This document shows, piece by piece, positions 46,545-56,054 of a DNA stretch of 64,000 bases. The translations under genes were made by a program, and so were the position numbers. The DNA comes from CAZUZS01 sp964624795 (lineage in GTDB: Bacteria > Calditrichota > Calditrichia > RBG-13-44-9). The DNA lies in NCBI GenBank assembly GCA_964624795.1, contig CAZUZS010000021.1, positions 1 to 64,000 of the forward strand, read 5' to 3'. How positions within the stretch are numbered: position 1 is the first letter of the stretch; every line of letters starts with the position of its first letter. The notes beneath the pieces were generated by a model, which saw nothing but the letters and a program-made list of their open reading frames with translations, did no database searches and was not told the origin of the DNA.

Positions 46545-47313
46545 GCTGCATTTCCTCCATCATTTTTTCCGGCATCCAGGCGGGCGTAGCATACACCTGC
46601 ATTTTTCGGATAATCTCTTCGGGGTGAATGCCTTTGCGTTCCAGCATTTTCACCTCTGCGTCGTAATGCACTTCCTCGATCGGGCCGTGACAGCCGGTGC
46701 AAGGCACGTTGTGCGACGGGCAGCGGGCTCCGCAACCGGCTACCGTGAGAGGACCGCAGCAAACTTCGTTCTTGTAAACAACCTGGCACACATTCTCTTT
46801 CATTTTGCACTCTGCGCACACCGAAAAGTTGAGTATCTCCGGCATGTCTCCGTGCAGAAAAGATGCCATCATCTGCAGAAACTGGTCCTTTTCAATCGGG
46901 CAGCCGGGCAGATTATAATCCACTTTAACAAACGAGCTCAGCGGTTGCGCCGCCTTGCTTTCAACAAACCTTACGTTATCTCCGTAAACCTCCTCCATCA
47001 TCACTTCGCGGGGGACATCATTCTTCATAGCCGGTATCCCGCCCCAAACAGCGCAGGTGCCCAATGCTACAAGAACTTTTGACCTTTTCCTGATTTTCTT
47101 CAATGCTTCTATATCACGAATCTGCGCCACGGAGCCTTCCACCAGGGCAACGTCCAGTTCGGATTCCTCATCGTTCTGGCTTTTTGCCATCTCCCAATCC
47201 TGAATATCGACAGCATTGGCCAGAGCGATCAACTGATCTTCACAATTCAGGATAACTAACTGGTCACCGGCGCAGGATGTTAATCCGAATATTCCGATTC
47301 TTGGTTTACTCAT
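46531..47313 (-). CDS. hydD: Group 3b [NiFe]-hydrogenase delta (small) subunit
   Basis: A 260-residue small subunit. FGLTSCAGDQL, GTCAVWGGIP and PGCPIEKD supply the proximal cluster, and a Cys-rich C-terminal part (CAECKMKENVC, CCGPLT, CPSHNVPCTGCHG) supplies further clusters, as in sulfhydrogenase HydD. AGGAGAAAAGAG precedes the start. It links HydB to HydA. Confidence 0.95.
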   Translation of the reverse strand: MSKPRIGIFGLTSCAGDQLVILNCEDQLIALANAVDIQDWEMAKSQNDEESELDVALVEGSVAQIRDIEALKKIRKRSKVLVALGTCAVWGGIPAMKNDVPREVMMEEVYGDNVRFVESKAAQPLSSFVKVDYNLPGCPIEKDQFLQMMASFLHGDMPEILNFSVCAECKMKENVCQVVYKNEVCCGPLTVAGCGARCPSHNVPCTGCHGPIEEVHYDAEVKMLERKGIHPEEIIRKMQVYATPAWMPEKMMEEMQHEGE

Positions 47314-47323
47314 CTCTTTTCTC

Positions 47324-48220
47324 CTAAATCATTTCCGGTAAATTCATTACATCCCAGTAAGTGAATACCGGGCCGTCGGTACAGACTTTTTTATTTCCAA
47401 TTTCGCAGTGCCCGCACTTTCCGATCCCGCATTCCATGCGGCGTTCCAACGACATCAGGATGCGGTCTTTCGAAAAGCCCATACCGAGACACTGGCTGAG
47501 GACAAACCGGTAGAAAATAGGAGGACCGACCACCACCGCATAGCTCTTGCGGATATCCAGGTTTTTGATATTATTGAACAGGTCGGTGACCATCCCGTAT
47601 TGCCCGCGCCATTCCGGTGTCTTGGGCGAGAGTGCCGGCTTTTCGACAATCAGGTGGCACTCGGCATCGGATCGCCAGGAGAGCGCTTCCAATTCGCTGC
47701 GGAAGAGAAGAAAATCCGGGTAGCGGGTGCCGTAAAGCAGGATGATCCGTTCAAAATCCTGGCGATTATCAAGCGCATAGAACAGAATGGATCGGAGCGG
47801 GACAATTCCCAGGCCTCCGGCGACGATCAAAAGGCTATTCTGCTTCATTTGTTCGATTGGAAAGCCATTGCCAAAAGGGCCTCTTAACCCGATCAAGTCG
47901 TTTGGTTTTTGCCGATAAAGTGCGTTCGTAACACGACCGGTGCGCCGGATGCACATTTCGATCACACCTTTCCGGGTAGGCGTAGATGAAATTGAGATCG
48001 GCGATTCGCCCACACCCGGCACCGACAGCTCCATGAACTGGCCCGGTTTGTATTGGAATTTATTGTTCAGATCGGGATCTTCAAACCTGAAGCGAAAAAG
48101 ATGGTTATCTTCGACCATGGGATCGATACTGATAATCCGGGCCATTTCGGGCTTGTAGGGATTATTACTCAGCGTGAATGAATTGCAGGATTCAAGGACA
48201 GGCTGTTTAATTGGCAACAT
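47324..48220 (-). CDS. hydG: Group 3b hydrogenase gamma subunit (FAD/NAD(P)-binding)
   Basis: A 298-residue diaphorase subunit. YKPGQFMELSVPGVGESPIS is the FAD part, AGGLGIVPLRSILF the NAD(P) part, and CGIGKCGHCEIGNKKVC the [2Fe-2S] site. It overlaps hydB by 14 bases and has GGGAGGGAAGCT before the start. It exchanges electrons with NAD(P)H. Confidence 0.95.
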   Translation of the reverse strand: MLPIKQPVLESCNSFTLSNNPYKPEMARIISIDPMVEDNHLFRFRFEDPDLNNKFQYKPGQFMELSVPGVGESPISISSTPTRKGVIEMCIRRTGRVTNALYRQKPNDLIGLRGPFGNGFPIEQMKQNSLLIVAGGLGIVPLRSILFYALDNRQDFERIILLYGTRYPDFLLFRSELEALSWRSDAECHLIVEKPALSPKTPEWRGQYGMVTDLFNNIKNLDIRKSYAVVVGPPIFYRFVLSQCLGMGFSKDRILMSLERRMECGIGKCGHCEIGNKKVCTDGPVFTYWDVMNLPEMI

Positions 48221-49247
48221 AGCTTCCCTCCCTTACTTTTGTCAAAACTTCAACGACATCGATTCCAGCCGGGCAGGCATTGATGCAACGTCCACACCCC
48301 ACACAACTGGGCTTACCGTACTGTTCCACCATGCGAAACTGCTTATGATAATACCGGTTCTTGACCCGCTCGGCACGCTCCTCCCGGAAGTTATGTCCAC
48401 CGGCCACCAGCGCATAATCCTTGAAAAGGCAGGCATCCCACTGTTTGATCCGGCGACCGCTTTTTGCATCCAGATTCAATTCGTCATAGATGTTGAAGCA
48501 GTAGCAGGTGGGGCAGACCATGGAACAACTGCCGCAGGTGAGACAGCGCTCACCCAACTCTTCCCAAATTGGGCTGTTTTGTTCGAGATCAAGAATATAG
48601 GGCAGGTCATCGATATCCAGCGTCAGAGTAAACTTTTCGTTCCGCTTTTTCCGGAAATCCAAATATTTTAATTTATCTTCTTCAGTTACTTCAGTAAAAA
48701 GGTGGCTTCTTTCACTCACCAGATCGTCTCCCAGGCTGGTGCCAATTGCCACCAAAAAATCGTCTCCAATATCCGAGAGCGCCAGGTCAAAGCCGTCATC
48801 GGTGGAATCGGTGTGCATGGATTTGCAGAAGCATTTCTCATCGGGCATGCAGCTCAAGCCGATAATCACCGTGTTTTCCCGGCGCTTGACATAATAGGGG
48901 TCCTGGTACTGATGCATGAATACCACGTCAAGAATTTTGATTCCATGAATATCGCAGGGATGGAGACCAAAAAGTATCCGTTTTGTATCGGCGTCTTCAA
49001 TCTGCTGCTGGAATCCTTTTTTTGTGTGAAAATTGAACAGAACTTCTTTCGGTTTGCTCAGGTATTTTTTGGGCGGAATTATTGTTCGCAAGTATTCCCA
49101 GGCGACTTCCCGCGGATCGTTCATGACATCCAGAACATAAACGCCTTTTTGCTCTTTCTTTTCCTTGGGGATAATCACCTCTCCAAAATCCCGTAAGCTC
49201 GAAAGGAATTCGTCCACATTTGCTTTTGGAAGTTTGGTTACCTTCAT
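48207..49247 (-). CDS. hydB: Group 3b hydrogenase beta subunit (Fe-S)
   Basis: A 346-residue electron-transfer subunit. GLHPCDIHGIKILDVVF and SCMPDEKCFCKSM are HydB-type, and CLTCGSCSMVCPTCYC with CVGCGRCINACPAGID bind clusters. It is the first gene of the hydBGDA operon, with the gene order of archaeal sulfhydrogenases. In that family the beta and gamma subunits can also reduce polysulfide. Confidence 0.95.
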   Translation of the reverse strand: MKVTKLPKANVDEFLSSLRDFGEVIIPKEKKEQKGVYVLDVMNDPREVAWEYLRTIIPPKKYLSKPKEVLFNFHTKKGFQQQIEDADTKRILFGLHPCDIHGIKILDVVFMHQYQDPYYVKRRENTVIIGLSCMPDEKCFCKSMHTDSTDDGFDLALSDIGDDFLVAIGTSLGDDLVSERSHLFTEVTEEDKLKYLDFRKKRNEKFTLTLDIDDLPYILDLEQNSPIWEELGERCLTCGSCSMVCPTCYCFNIYDELNLDAKSGRRIKQWDACLFKDYALVAGGHNFREERAERVKNRYYHKQFRMVEQYGKPSCVGCGRCINACPAGIDVVEVLTKVREGSYVAN

Positions 49248-49275
49248 GTAAGTGCCTTTCTGTTAATATATTCAC

Positions 49276-49305
49276 TAAATATATCCATTAAGATATTTTG
49301 CAAAA
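49276..49305 (-). promoter_or_regulatory. Candidate FCB-type promoter of the hydBGDA operon
   Basis: On the minus strand TTTTG is followed 17 bases later by TATATTTA, one base from the TAnnTTTG element of Bacteroidota-like promoters. It lies about 30 bases upstream of hydB in an AT-rich gap. Confidence 0.35.
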
Positions 49306-49458
49306 CTCATTCCATTATATTCGTAATTTTTAAATATTTCCTAATATTTAAGGATTGCTATATTTCAGGCGGTTTGGAATGTTCTCAAATTTGTTGAAAA
49401 AAGTGAAATAATTCCCGGAAATAAAAAATCGAACAATAAATATTCTCCATAATAAGAA

Positions 49459-49486
49459 AAGGCAGGAGAATGTTTCCTCCTGCCTT
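49459..49486 (-). terminator. Intrinsic terminator of the 2-oxoacid:ferredoxin oxidoreductase operon
   Basis: AAGGCAGGAG and CTCCTGCCTT form a perfect ten-base stem with an eight-base loop, followed on the minus strand by TTTTCTTATT. It is about 32 bases past the stop of the beta/gamma gene. Confidence 0.9.
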
Positions 49487-49517
49487 GAAGTTATTCAGGA
49501 ATACTGTGATACAGAAA

Positions 49518-50963
49518 TTAGTTATACATTTTTTCGCGTAGTTGTTTTCCGAATTCGAACCCGCTCTCCACAGCCTTCTTGTTTATTTCTATCAGGCGTT
49601 CACGGGAAATAATGTATTTCAGCGTCTCGAAAACCGTCTCCTTGCTGAGGGCGTTGGTGTATCCCACAAACGCTCCCAACACTACCATGTTGGCAACCCG
49701 GGTATTCCCCAGTTCATCTGCAATTTTGGTAGCAGGAATGGCCATCACATCTACATCTTCCCGGGATGGTTCAATGTCGATGAGCGAGGAGTCGTAGATA
49801 ATCAGTCCGCCTGCGTCCACATCCTTTTCGAATTTTTCGAGAGAAGGCCGGTTCATGGCAATAAGAACAGTGGGGTAAGTCACAACCGGTGAACCTACCG
49901 GCCTTTCGGAAACCTGAACATGACAGTTTGCGGTACCGCCACGCATTTCCGGTCCATAAGAAGGAATCCATGAAACGTTATATCCTTCCAACATGCCGGT
50001 TTGGGCTATTCCCAGGCCCAGGAGCAAAATGCCCTGGCCGCCGAAGCCGGCTGCCTTTACCTGCGGATTTTGGAATTTCTCCAACGGTTTTGTCCTCTCA
50101 AAGAGCTGATCGTGGAGTTGGGTTATACCCAGTTCTTTTTTAATAATATCAGGGCCTATTTCCTGTTTCCTGGGAAGGCGCGGCTCCACCTCCTTTGAGC
50201 GGTCGCGATAAACGCCAAGCGGAAAAACTTTGGTCATTTCCTGTTCGATCCACGCCATGGAATCGACCGGGTCCATTTTCCAGCCCGAAGGGCAGGGGGA
50301 CAGCACTTCCACCAGGGAGAACCCGATCCCGTCAATCTGGTTTTTCAATGCTTTGCGAACCGCCATGCGCGCTTTGGCGCGATGTTTTACATCGTGCAGG
50401 GAAACGCGTTCCAGGTACACCGGTGCATCCAGGCTGTTCAGCAATTCGCAGACTTTGATGGGTCGGCCTTCATTAAATTCATCCCGGCCGCGCGGAGTTG
50501 TAGTTGTTTTTTGTCCCAAAAGCGTGGTGGGGGCCATCTGGCCTCCGGTCATTCCGTAAATTGCATTATTAATAAAAATGACTGTAATATTTTCGCCGCG
50601 GTTGGCGGAATGAACCAGCTCCGCTGTGCCAATGGCCGCAAGATCACCATCGCCCTGGTAGCTGATCACGATACTATGTGGGTGTGTGCGTTTGATTCCG
50701 GTTGCCACCGCTGCAGCGCGCCCATGGGCTGCCTGAATATTGCCGGTGTTGAAATAATAGTATGCAAATACGCTGCAACCTACCGGGCTGATTACAATAG
50801 AGCGGTCGGTTACTTCAAAATCTTCCAGTGCTTCGGCTATAAATTTATGCACATTTCCATGCCCGCAACCGGGACAATAGTGCGTGCTTTTTTTATCTGC
50901 ATTGGGATTCCGGAAATATTCATCATAAAATGCGTTCGATTTTTTCCAGGCTGTTTTTGCCAT
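49518..50963 (-). CDS. 2-oxoacid:ferredoxin oxidoreductase, fused beta and gamma subunits
   Basis: A 481-residue protein joining a TPP-binding beta domain (about 1-270) to a gamma domain (about 310-480). The beta part has YCPGCGHGNVHKF and YQGDGDLAAIG followed by NNAIYGMTGGQ for TPP-Mg. The gamma part has AGFGGQGILLLGLGIAQ and PSYGPEMRGGTANC. With the alpha and ferredoxin genes it makes a Vor/Kor-type enzyme that converts a 2-oxoacid plus CoA to acyl-CoA, CO2 and reduced ferredoxin. The ATG at 50963 has GAGGTGAAAGA; a longer upstream reading is unlikely. The substrate (2-oxoisovalerate or 2-oxoglutarate type) is not certain. Confidence 0.93.
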   Translation of the reverse strand: MAKTAWKKSNAFYDEYFRNPNADKKSTHYCPGCGHGNVHKFIAEALEDFEVTDRSIVISPVGCSVFAYYYFNTGNIQAAHGRAAAVATGIKRTHPHSIVISYQGDGDLAAIGTAELVHSANRGENITVIFINNAIYGMTGGQMAPTTLLGQKTTTTPRGRDEFNEGRPIKVCELLNSLDAPVYLERVSLHDVKHRAKARMAVRKALKNQIDGIGFSLVEVLSPCPSGWKMDPVDSMAWIEQEMTKVFPLGVYRDRSKEVEPRLPRKQEIGPDIIKKELGITQLHDQLFERTKPLEKFQNPQVKAAGFGGQGILLLGLGIAQTGMLEGYNVSWIPSYGPEMRGGTANCHVQVSERPVGSPVVTYPTVLIAMNRPSLEKFEKDVDAGGLIIYDSSLIDIEPSREDVDVMAIPATKIADELGNTRVANMVVLGAFVGYTNALSKETVFETLKYIISRERLIEINKKAVESGFEFGKQLREKMYN

Positions 50964-50985
50964 TCTTTCACCTCTTCTTCTATAT

Positions 50986-52038
50986 TCAGGAATTTTGATA
51001 ATGAATTTTAATTTGCTCAATCAGGTCTTCAGTGGTAGGCACATTGCCGCCCATCCGGTTGTAGAAGTGAACCGGCACTTTCATTTCGGTTGCCAGTCGC
51101 ACATCGTCCAGCATCTGTCCGTTGCTCATTTCGCTGACGAAAAAAGCAGCACCTCTTTCGGCCAATTCCTTTATCTGTTTCTTTGGAAATGGGAAAAGGG
51201 TAATCGGACGCAACAAGCCGACTTTCAGACCTTCGCTGCGAAGCTGCTCCACTGCCGATCGCAACATGCGGGAGACAATGCCGAAGCCCATGATCACAAA
51301 TTTTGCATCATCCAGGTGATATTCTTCATAGCGTACTTCATTTTCTTCAATCAGTTTGTACTTGTCCTGCAGCTTTTGGTTATGTGCCTCAAGCTCGTCG
51401 GGGTCCAGGTAGATTGAGCTGATCAGGTTCAATTTGCTTTCCGCATCCCCGTACAGTGCCCAATCCAACCGGGGGAAATCCATGCGTGGTTCGGGAAATT
51501 CCACCGGTTCCATCATCTGGCCGATGAAACCATCGGTGAGCACAAATGCCGGGTTTCGATATTTAAACGCCAGGTCAAACGCGAGCATGGTTAGATCACA
51601 CATCTCTTGTGCACTATTCGGAGCGAGGACAATATTTTTGTAATTACCGTGTCCACCACCCTTTACGACCTGATTGTAGTCGCTCTGTTCCGGTGCAATG
51701 TTGCCGAGACCCGGGCCGCCGCGAACAACATCAACTACAACAATCGGCAGCTCAGATCCTGCGGCGTATGAAATACCTTCCTGCTTCAGACTAATGCCGG
51801 GACTGGAGGAAGCGGTCATGGCGCGGACGCCACCACTCACAGCTCCATAAAGCATATTGATTGCGGCAACTTCGCTTTCCGCCTGAATGAAGGTTCCGCC
51901 AACCGGGGGAAGATAATAGGAGGCGGCTTCGGCGATTTCCGACGCGGGCGTAATAGGATAACCAAAATACAACCTGCAACCGGCCAAAATCGCACCTTTG
52001 ACAACGGCATAGTTACCTTTCAACAATTCTTTTGCCAT
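50986..52038 (-). CDS. 2-oxoacid:ferredoxin oxidoreductase alpha subunit
   Basis: A 350-residue subunit. [38 protein letters not shown] and [17 protein letters not shown] are typical of VorB/KorA alpha chains that bind the pyrimidine end of TPP and CoA. GAGGAGGTG precedes the start. It begins two bases after the ferredoxin gene stop. Confidence 0.94.
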   Translation of the reverse strand: MAKELLKGNYAVVKGAILAGCRLYFGYPITPASEIAEAASYYLPPVGGTFIQAESEVAAINMLYGAVSGGVRAMTASSSPGISLKQEGISYAAGSELPIVVVDVVRGGPGLGNIAPEQSDYNQVVKGGGHGNYKNIVLAPNSAQEMCDLTMLAFDLAFKYRNPAFVLTDGFIGQMMEPVEFPEPRMDFPRLDWALYGDAESKLNLISSIYLDPDELEAHNQKLQDKYKLIEENEVRYEEYHLDDAKFVIMGFGIVSRMLRSAVEQLRSEGLKVGLLRPITLFPFPKKQIKELAERGAAFFVSEMSNGQMLDDVRLATEMKVPVHFYNRMGGNVPTTEDLIEQIKIHYQNS

Positions 52039-52040
52039 TT

Positions 52041-52301
52041 TTAAAACACCTCCTCATTTTCTTGAAGAACATAACCTTTTTTGTAAACAGCCACCGCTTC
52101 CGGCTCGGGACAGGCGTAAAAACAGACGTTACAGCCGGTGCAGCCTTCTCCAATGTAGTACGCGTAGTGATAACCTTTGGAGTTGAATTTTTCATGAAAT
52201 TTCAGCACGTCCTGCGGGCAGGCATCGATGCATAATCCGCATCCTTTGCAGATTTCAGGAAGAATTGTCGTCCAGTTTTTATCAAGCATTTTCTCTTCCA
52301 T
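52041..52301 (-). CDS. 2-oxoacid:ferredoxin oxidoreductase delta (ferredoxin) subunit
   Basis: An 86-residue 2[4Fe-4S] protein with [12 protein letters not shown] and [12 protein letters not shown]. It is the delta or D chain that hands electrons to ferredoxin. It is the first gene of the operon; GGAG precedes the start at seven bases. Confidence 0.94.
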   Translation of the reverse strand: MEEKMLDKNWTTILPEICKGCGLCIDACPQDVLKFHEKFNSKGYHYAYYIGEGCTGCNVCFYACPEPEAVAVYKKGYVLQENEEVF

Positions 52302-52727
52302 TTATGTACTCCATTTATACGTTAAATGATTCACTTAATGATTTACCTTTAAAATAAAGGCATACAAATACTATTTACTCTTCGAACAAAATAAAGAAAT
52401 TGGCTATTCTTATCAAGAAAAATAAAATTTTGTGAATTCGGCTGGCAATTCATCAAATATTTAGGTTGGAATGGGGCGGAAATATATGAAATAATTGACT
52501 TACAGACAATTTGAGGTGCCCGGAGAGGAGGTCTGCAAAATTCAATTTTAGAAAATAATATACGAATAAATCAGAATATTTTTGCTTTTAATACATAAAA
52601 TTTCATTTGAAGGTTACTGGCTTTTCAGTCAAAGTCGCTGCTGAATTTAACGTTACTGGATTCACAAAAAGAAAAATCCCCTGCGAATTACAGGGGATTT
52701 GAATTGGTCAAAAAAAACAAAAAAATG
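52302..52727. other. Intergenic region, about 425 bp
   Basis: AT-rich sequence upstream of the oxidoreductase operon, presumably with its promoter on the minus strand. The right end holds the terminator of the next gene. No credible gene is present. Confidence 0.6.
52674..52700 (-). terminator. Intrinsic terminator of the dihydroorotate dehydrogenase-like gene
   Basis: AAATCCCCTG and CAGGGGATTT form a perfect ten-base stem around CGAATTA. Read on the minus strand it is followed by a T-rich tract (TTTCTTTTTG). Confidence 0.88.
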
Positions 52728-53574
52728 TTATTTGTCCTCAATTCCTGCCAATGCTTTAATATACTGTAATCTTTCGTACATCTCCGGATCTTTTCGCTCG
52801 CTCAGACTTAGCTTGCCCCGGAAATCTGCAATTGACGCAAAATTGTGTGCCCGCATCCAGTTTTCCATCTCTTTGAGAATCGTTTGGATGTATGAAAATC
52901 CATTCAAATATATTNNNNNNNNNNNNNNNNNNNNNNNNNNNNNNNNNNNNNNNNNNNNNNNNNNNNNNNNNNNNNNNNNNNNNNNNNNNNNNNNNNNNNN
53001 NNNNNNNNNNNNNNGCGCCGCATAACTGATTTGCAAATCGGCTCAGCGAGGTGAAATAGGGACCGAGCTTCACGGCAATAGGCAGCTTGAGATTGCTCCT
53101 GGCTTCTCTGATAATCGAGAGAAAATCGGCTTCGATATCTACAGAGGTTTTTTCGGGATGGGTGGGCATGATGGAGAGATTCAATTCAATGGCGTCCGCC
53201 CCGGATGCTTCTATCTGCTTGGCGTAGCTTATCCACCACTTTGGCGAGGTGCAGTTGATGCTGGCTATCACCGGGATTTTTATGCTTGACTTGGCGTCCC
53301 GGATGAAATCCAGGTATTGGCGCGGACCGTACTGCATCCCAAGCTCCGCCATGATGTATTCATACTCTTCCGGGTGACCGCTCCACATTCCTGACGGGCC
53401 TTTTTCGTTTTCCTCCCGAATGAGCTCTTCGAAGAGGGAGCGTAAAACGACTGCGCCGGCGCCCGCTTTCTCGGCATCTTTGACACCTTCCAAATTCTGA
53501 ACAAGGGTGCTGCTGCCAATAACAACAGGATTTTTCAGTTGAAGACCAAGATAACTTGTTGAAAGGTCCGCCAT
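52728..53574 (-). CDS. Dihydroorotate dehydrogenase-like protein, interrupted by an assembly gap
   Basis: About 186 N-terminal and 61 C-terminal residues are visible. The N-terminal part has LGLQLKNPVVIGSSTLVQN, the start of the FMN barrel, and IPVIASINCTSP. The catalytic loop of PyrD (normally N-x-S-C/S-P-N) reads ELNLSIMPTHPE, with no Cys or Ser at the base position, so this is probably not a pyrimidine enzyme. The two halves are in different frames across the 100 N, which fits a placeholder gap whose true length is a multiple of three and likely longer. AAGGAGAAAAA precedes the start. Confidence 0.85.
52915..53014. other. Assembly gap of 100 N
   Basis: Exactly 100 unresolved bases inside the dihydroorotate dehydrogenase-like gene; the round number indicates a scaffold placeholder of unknown true length. 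Confidence 0.98.
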
Positions 53575-53746
53575 TTTTTCTCCTTAAGTAGAAATTATTC
53601 TCATTGACTTCCGGTTTCCAAACTTGTAAAATTTCTTCGAAAATATGAAAAATGTCAAGCTAAATATCAATTAATCTCATTTCGGGATGCGGTCTGCTTT
53701 TTGGGTAGAATAAAGATTTTAAGTTTTAATTTTTTTGCTCAAATTG

Positions 53747-53754
53747 TATATTTG
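53747..53754 (+). promoter_or_regulatory. Candidate FCB-type -7 element of the first lamin-tail gene
   Basis: TATATTTG is a perfect match to TAnnTTTG and lies about 80 bases upstream of the start codon in AT-rich sequence. A clear TTTG element at the usual distance upstream is not seen. Confidence 0.4.
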
Positions 53755-53834
53755 TGACTTTTGATAATCAGCCGGCAAAAAGAGTTAATTAAGTTTTGTT
53801 TTCAGAGGCTTGGAAGAAATTGGAGAGGCATAAC

Positions 53835-56054
53835 ATGGGATTTACATACAAACTTCGATGGCTCCTGTTATTTGTTCTTTTCTGCTTTTTGATATCTACA
53901 GAGGCCGTATTATATGCCACCGGGCAGGCAATTCCAAACAGCGGCGGCAGCTATTATCTGCGCAGCAACCAGAGCAAAGTTGTATGGTTTCAGGGCAACT
54001 GGTACGGGATCATCCCTCTCAATGGTGACGATTGGTATCTGATGAAGTTTAATGGCAGCTCGTGGACGCAAATCCAATTTCTTCAGAATGGGGATAAGAA
54101 TTCTCCAGACATGCATGTCGATGCGCTCAACCGAAAGCTGTATATTGTTTTTCCAATCCTGAGGAAGTTCTACCGATTTTCTTTTAATAATGATACCTGG
54201 GATCTCGATTCCGGATTTCCTGTTAACTGCACCAATTTCTCCGATGCCGCTTACGATCAGCCCCCTTGTCTTGCCCGGGCAAAAAATGGCAATCTTTTTA
54301 TTTTTGATTTGTTCGGAAGTCATGTCAGAGCAGGTTACAGTGATGATGATGGGGTAACCTGGAATTCAACACCATATAATATTTTTACGGCTTCATATAA
54401 TAATGGCTTGGTCGATGCCTGTGAATTTTCCTCGGGTGGAAATGATTATATGGGGGTATTTGTGGCGGAGAACACCAAAAAAGCTGTCCATTTCCTGCGA
54501 TTGGCAGATGGCGCAAATCCGTTAAGCACAGGAAACTGGGTAGAAGAAACCCTGTCATCATATATCGAATCCGATAACCATGTCAGCATGGTCCGGGACC
54601 TGGACAATCGCCTGTATACAATCACCAAGTATGGATCGGGAATCCCGGTGTACAAACTCTATTTCAGAGATCCCTCAACCGGTTGGTCTGATATTGATGC
54701 TGATCCCGGCGATGGCACCAGGCCATCCGCCTGTGTGGATGAAACCAACGGCAAACTCTATCTTTTTAGCACCATAAATAGTGCTTCCATCGGATATGCC
54801 TCGACCGATAAAGACAATCCTGTTGTAGCTGATCTTCAGAATTGGACGACTATAATCGATAATCCTGGCGACGGTTTTAATAATCTTTCGGTTTCGTACC
54901 AACAGGTGGGCAGCGCCACAGATATTCTGGTCACCGCGCTAAATACTTCCACATACGCGATTTGGTATAATGTAATATCTATCAACTATTCCTTTCCGGA
55001 TAACATCATAATTAGCGAAGTGAATAGCACCTCGACACCAGGTGCCTCCTACGTGGAAATTTACAACCGGGGAAGTTCTACGGTTAACCTTTCACAATAT
55101 AGCCTGAAGTACTTCAACAATGGTTCTTCTTCACCGACCACAACGCAAGCTCTTTCAGGAGGCTTAAATCCTGACTCGTATGTTGTGCTGGCCCGAGATC
55201 AGGGCACATTTCTTTCAGTGTACGGATTCCTCCCCGATTTCAGCAATTCCGGTTTTTACTTTGACGGCGGTGCTGATGGAATCGGCCTCTACAACAGCTC
55301 CACGTTAGTAGACAGGTTCAACCAGGTGGGGAGCAACCTCGAACCATGGAACAGCAACCAGCTTTTTAATCGTAATTTTACGGACAATACCGGCAGCAAT
55401 ATTTATGTCGATTATTTTGCGATGGGCAGCAATCAGGCCGGCTCGCCTACGTTCAGCAACGACGTCTCTCTGCCGGTGACACTCGTGGCATTCAATGCCA
55501 CCTGGAACGAAACGCACGTGCGACTGGACTGGGAGACAGCCAGTGAAATTGAAAATGACAGATTTCTGCTGATGCGTGCAGATAATTCTGACGAACAATT
55601 TCATCAAATCGCCATGATCAAGGGAAATGGAAGCACGAATATCAGCAGTCGTTATAGCTACAAAGATAATGATGTTAAACCTGGCGAGCGGTATCGGTAC
55701 ATGCTGTTCAGCCAGGATTTTAACGGGACGATGCATGATTACGGTGCAATCACCAGCATCACGGTTCCCATCATCACCAACCTGGCGCTGGAGCAGAACT
55801 ACCCCAATCCGTTCAACGGGAACACTACTATCCGATTTGATTTGCCGCGTAACGATAGAGTAAGCCTGGGTATTTACAATATCCGTGGACAGTTGGTGAG
55901 GAATTTGGTGGAGGGTAGCCTGTCGTCCGGTGAACACACCTATTCCTGGAATGGGCATGATGAGAGAGGCACACCTGTGTCCAGCGGGATCTATTTCTAC
56001 CGGTTGACGACTTCATCTCAAACAGTCGCGAGAAAAATGATTTACGCGAGGTAA
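53835..56054 (+). CDS. Secreted lamin-tail-domain protein with type IX-style C-terminal sorting domain
   Basis: A 739-residue exported protein from the ATG at 53835 (GGAGAGGC upstream). A signal peptide of about 25-33 residues (WLLLFVLFCFLISTEAVLYA) is followed by a beta-propeller-like region (about 35-390) with repeated Trp and Asp turns. A lamin-tail domain follows (about 395-525, starting NIIISEVNSTSTPGASYVEI), then a fibronectin-like segment, and a C-terminal domain with QNYPNPFNGNTTIRFDL and GIYFYRLTTS. The last is the sorting domain used by Por/T9SS in FCB bacteria. The function on the cell surface is unknown. It is a paralogue of the next large gene. Confidence 0.88.
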   Translation: MGFTYKLRWLLLFVLFCFLISTEAVLYATGQAIPNSGGSYYLRSNQSKVVWFQGNWYGIIPLNGDDWYLMKFNGSSWTQIQFLQNGDKNSPDMHVDALNRKLYIVFPILRKFYRFSFNNDTWDLDSGFPVNCTNFSDAAYDQPPCLARAKNGNLFIFDLFGSHVRAGYSDDDGVTWNSTPYNIFTASYNNGLVDACEFSSGGNDYMGVFVAENTKKAVHFLRLADGANPLSTGNWVEETLSSYIESDNHVSMVRDLDNRLYTITKYGSGIPVYKLYFRDPSTGWSDIDADPGDGTRPSACVDETNGKLYLFSTINSASIGYASTDKDNPVVADLQNWTTIIDNPGDGFNNLSVSYQQVGSATDILVTALNTSTYAIWYNVISINYSFPDNIIISEVNSTSTPGASYVEIYNRGSSTVNLSQYSLKYFNNGSSSPTTTQALSGGLNPDSYVVLARDQGTFLSVYGFLPDFSNSGFYFDGGADGIGLYNSSTLVDRFNQVGSNLEPWNSNQLFNRNFTDNTGSNIYVDYFAMGSNQAGSPTFSNDVSLPVTLVAFNATWNETHVRLDWETASEIENDRFLLMRADNSDEQFHQIAMIKGNGSTNISSRYSYKDNDVKPGERYRYMLFSQDFNGTMHDYGAITSITVPIITNLALEQNYPNPFNGNTTIRFDLPRNDRVSLGIYNIRGQLVRNLVEGSLSSGEHTYSWNGHDERGTPVSSGIYFYRLTTSSQTVARKMIYAR

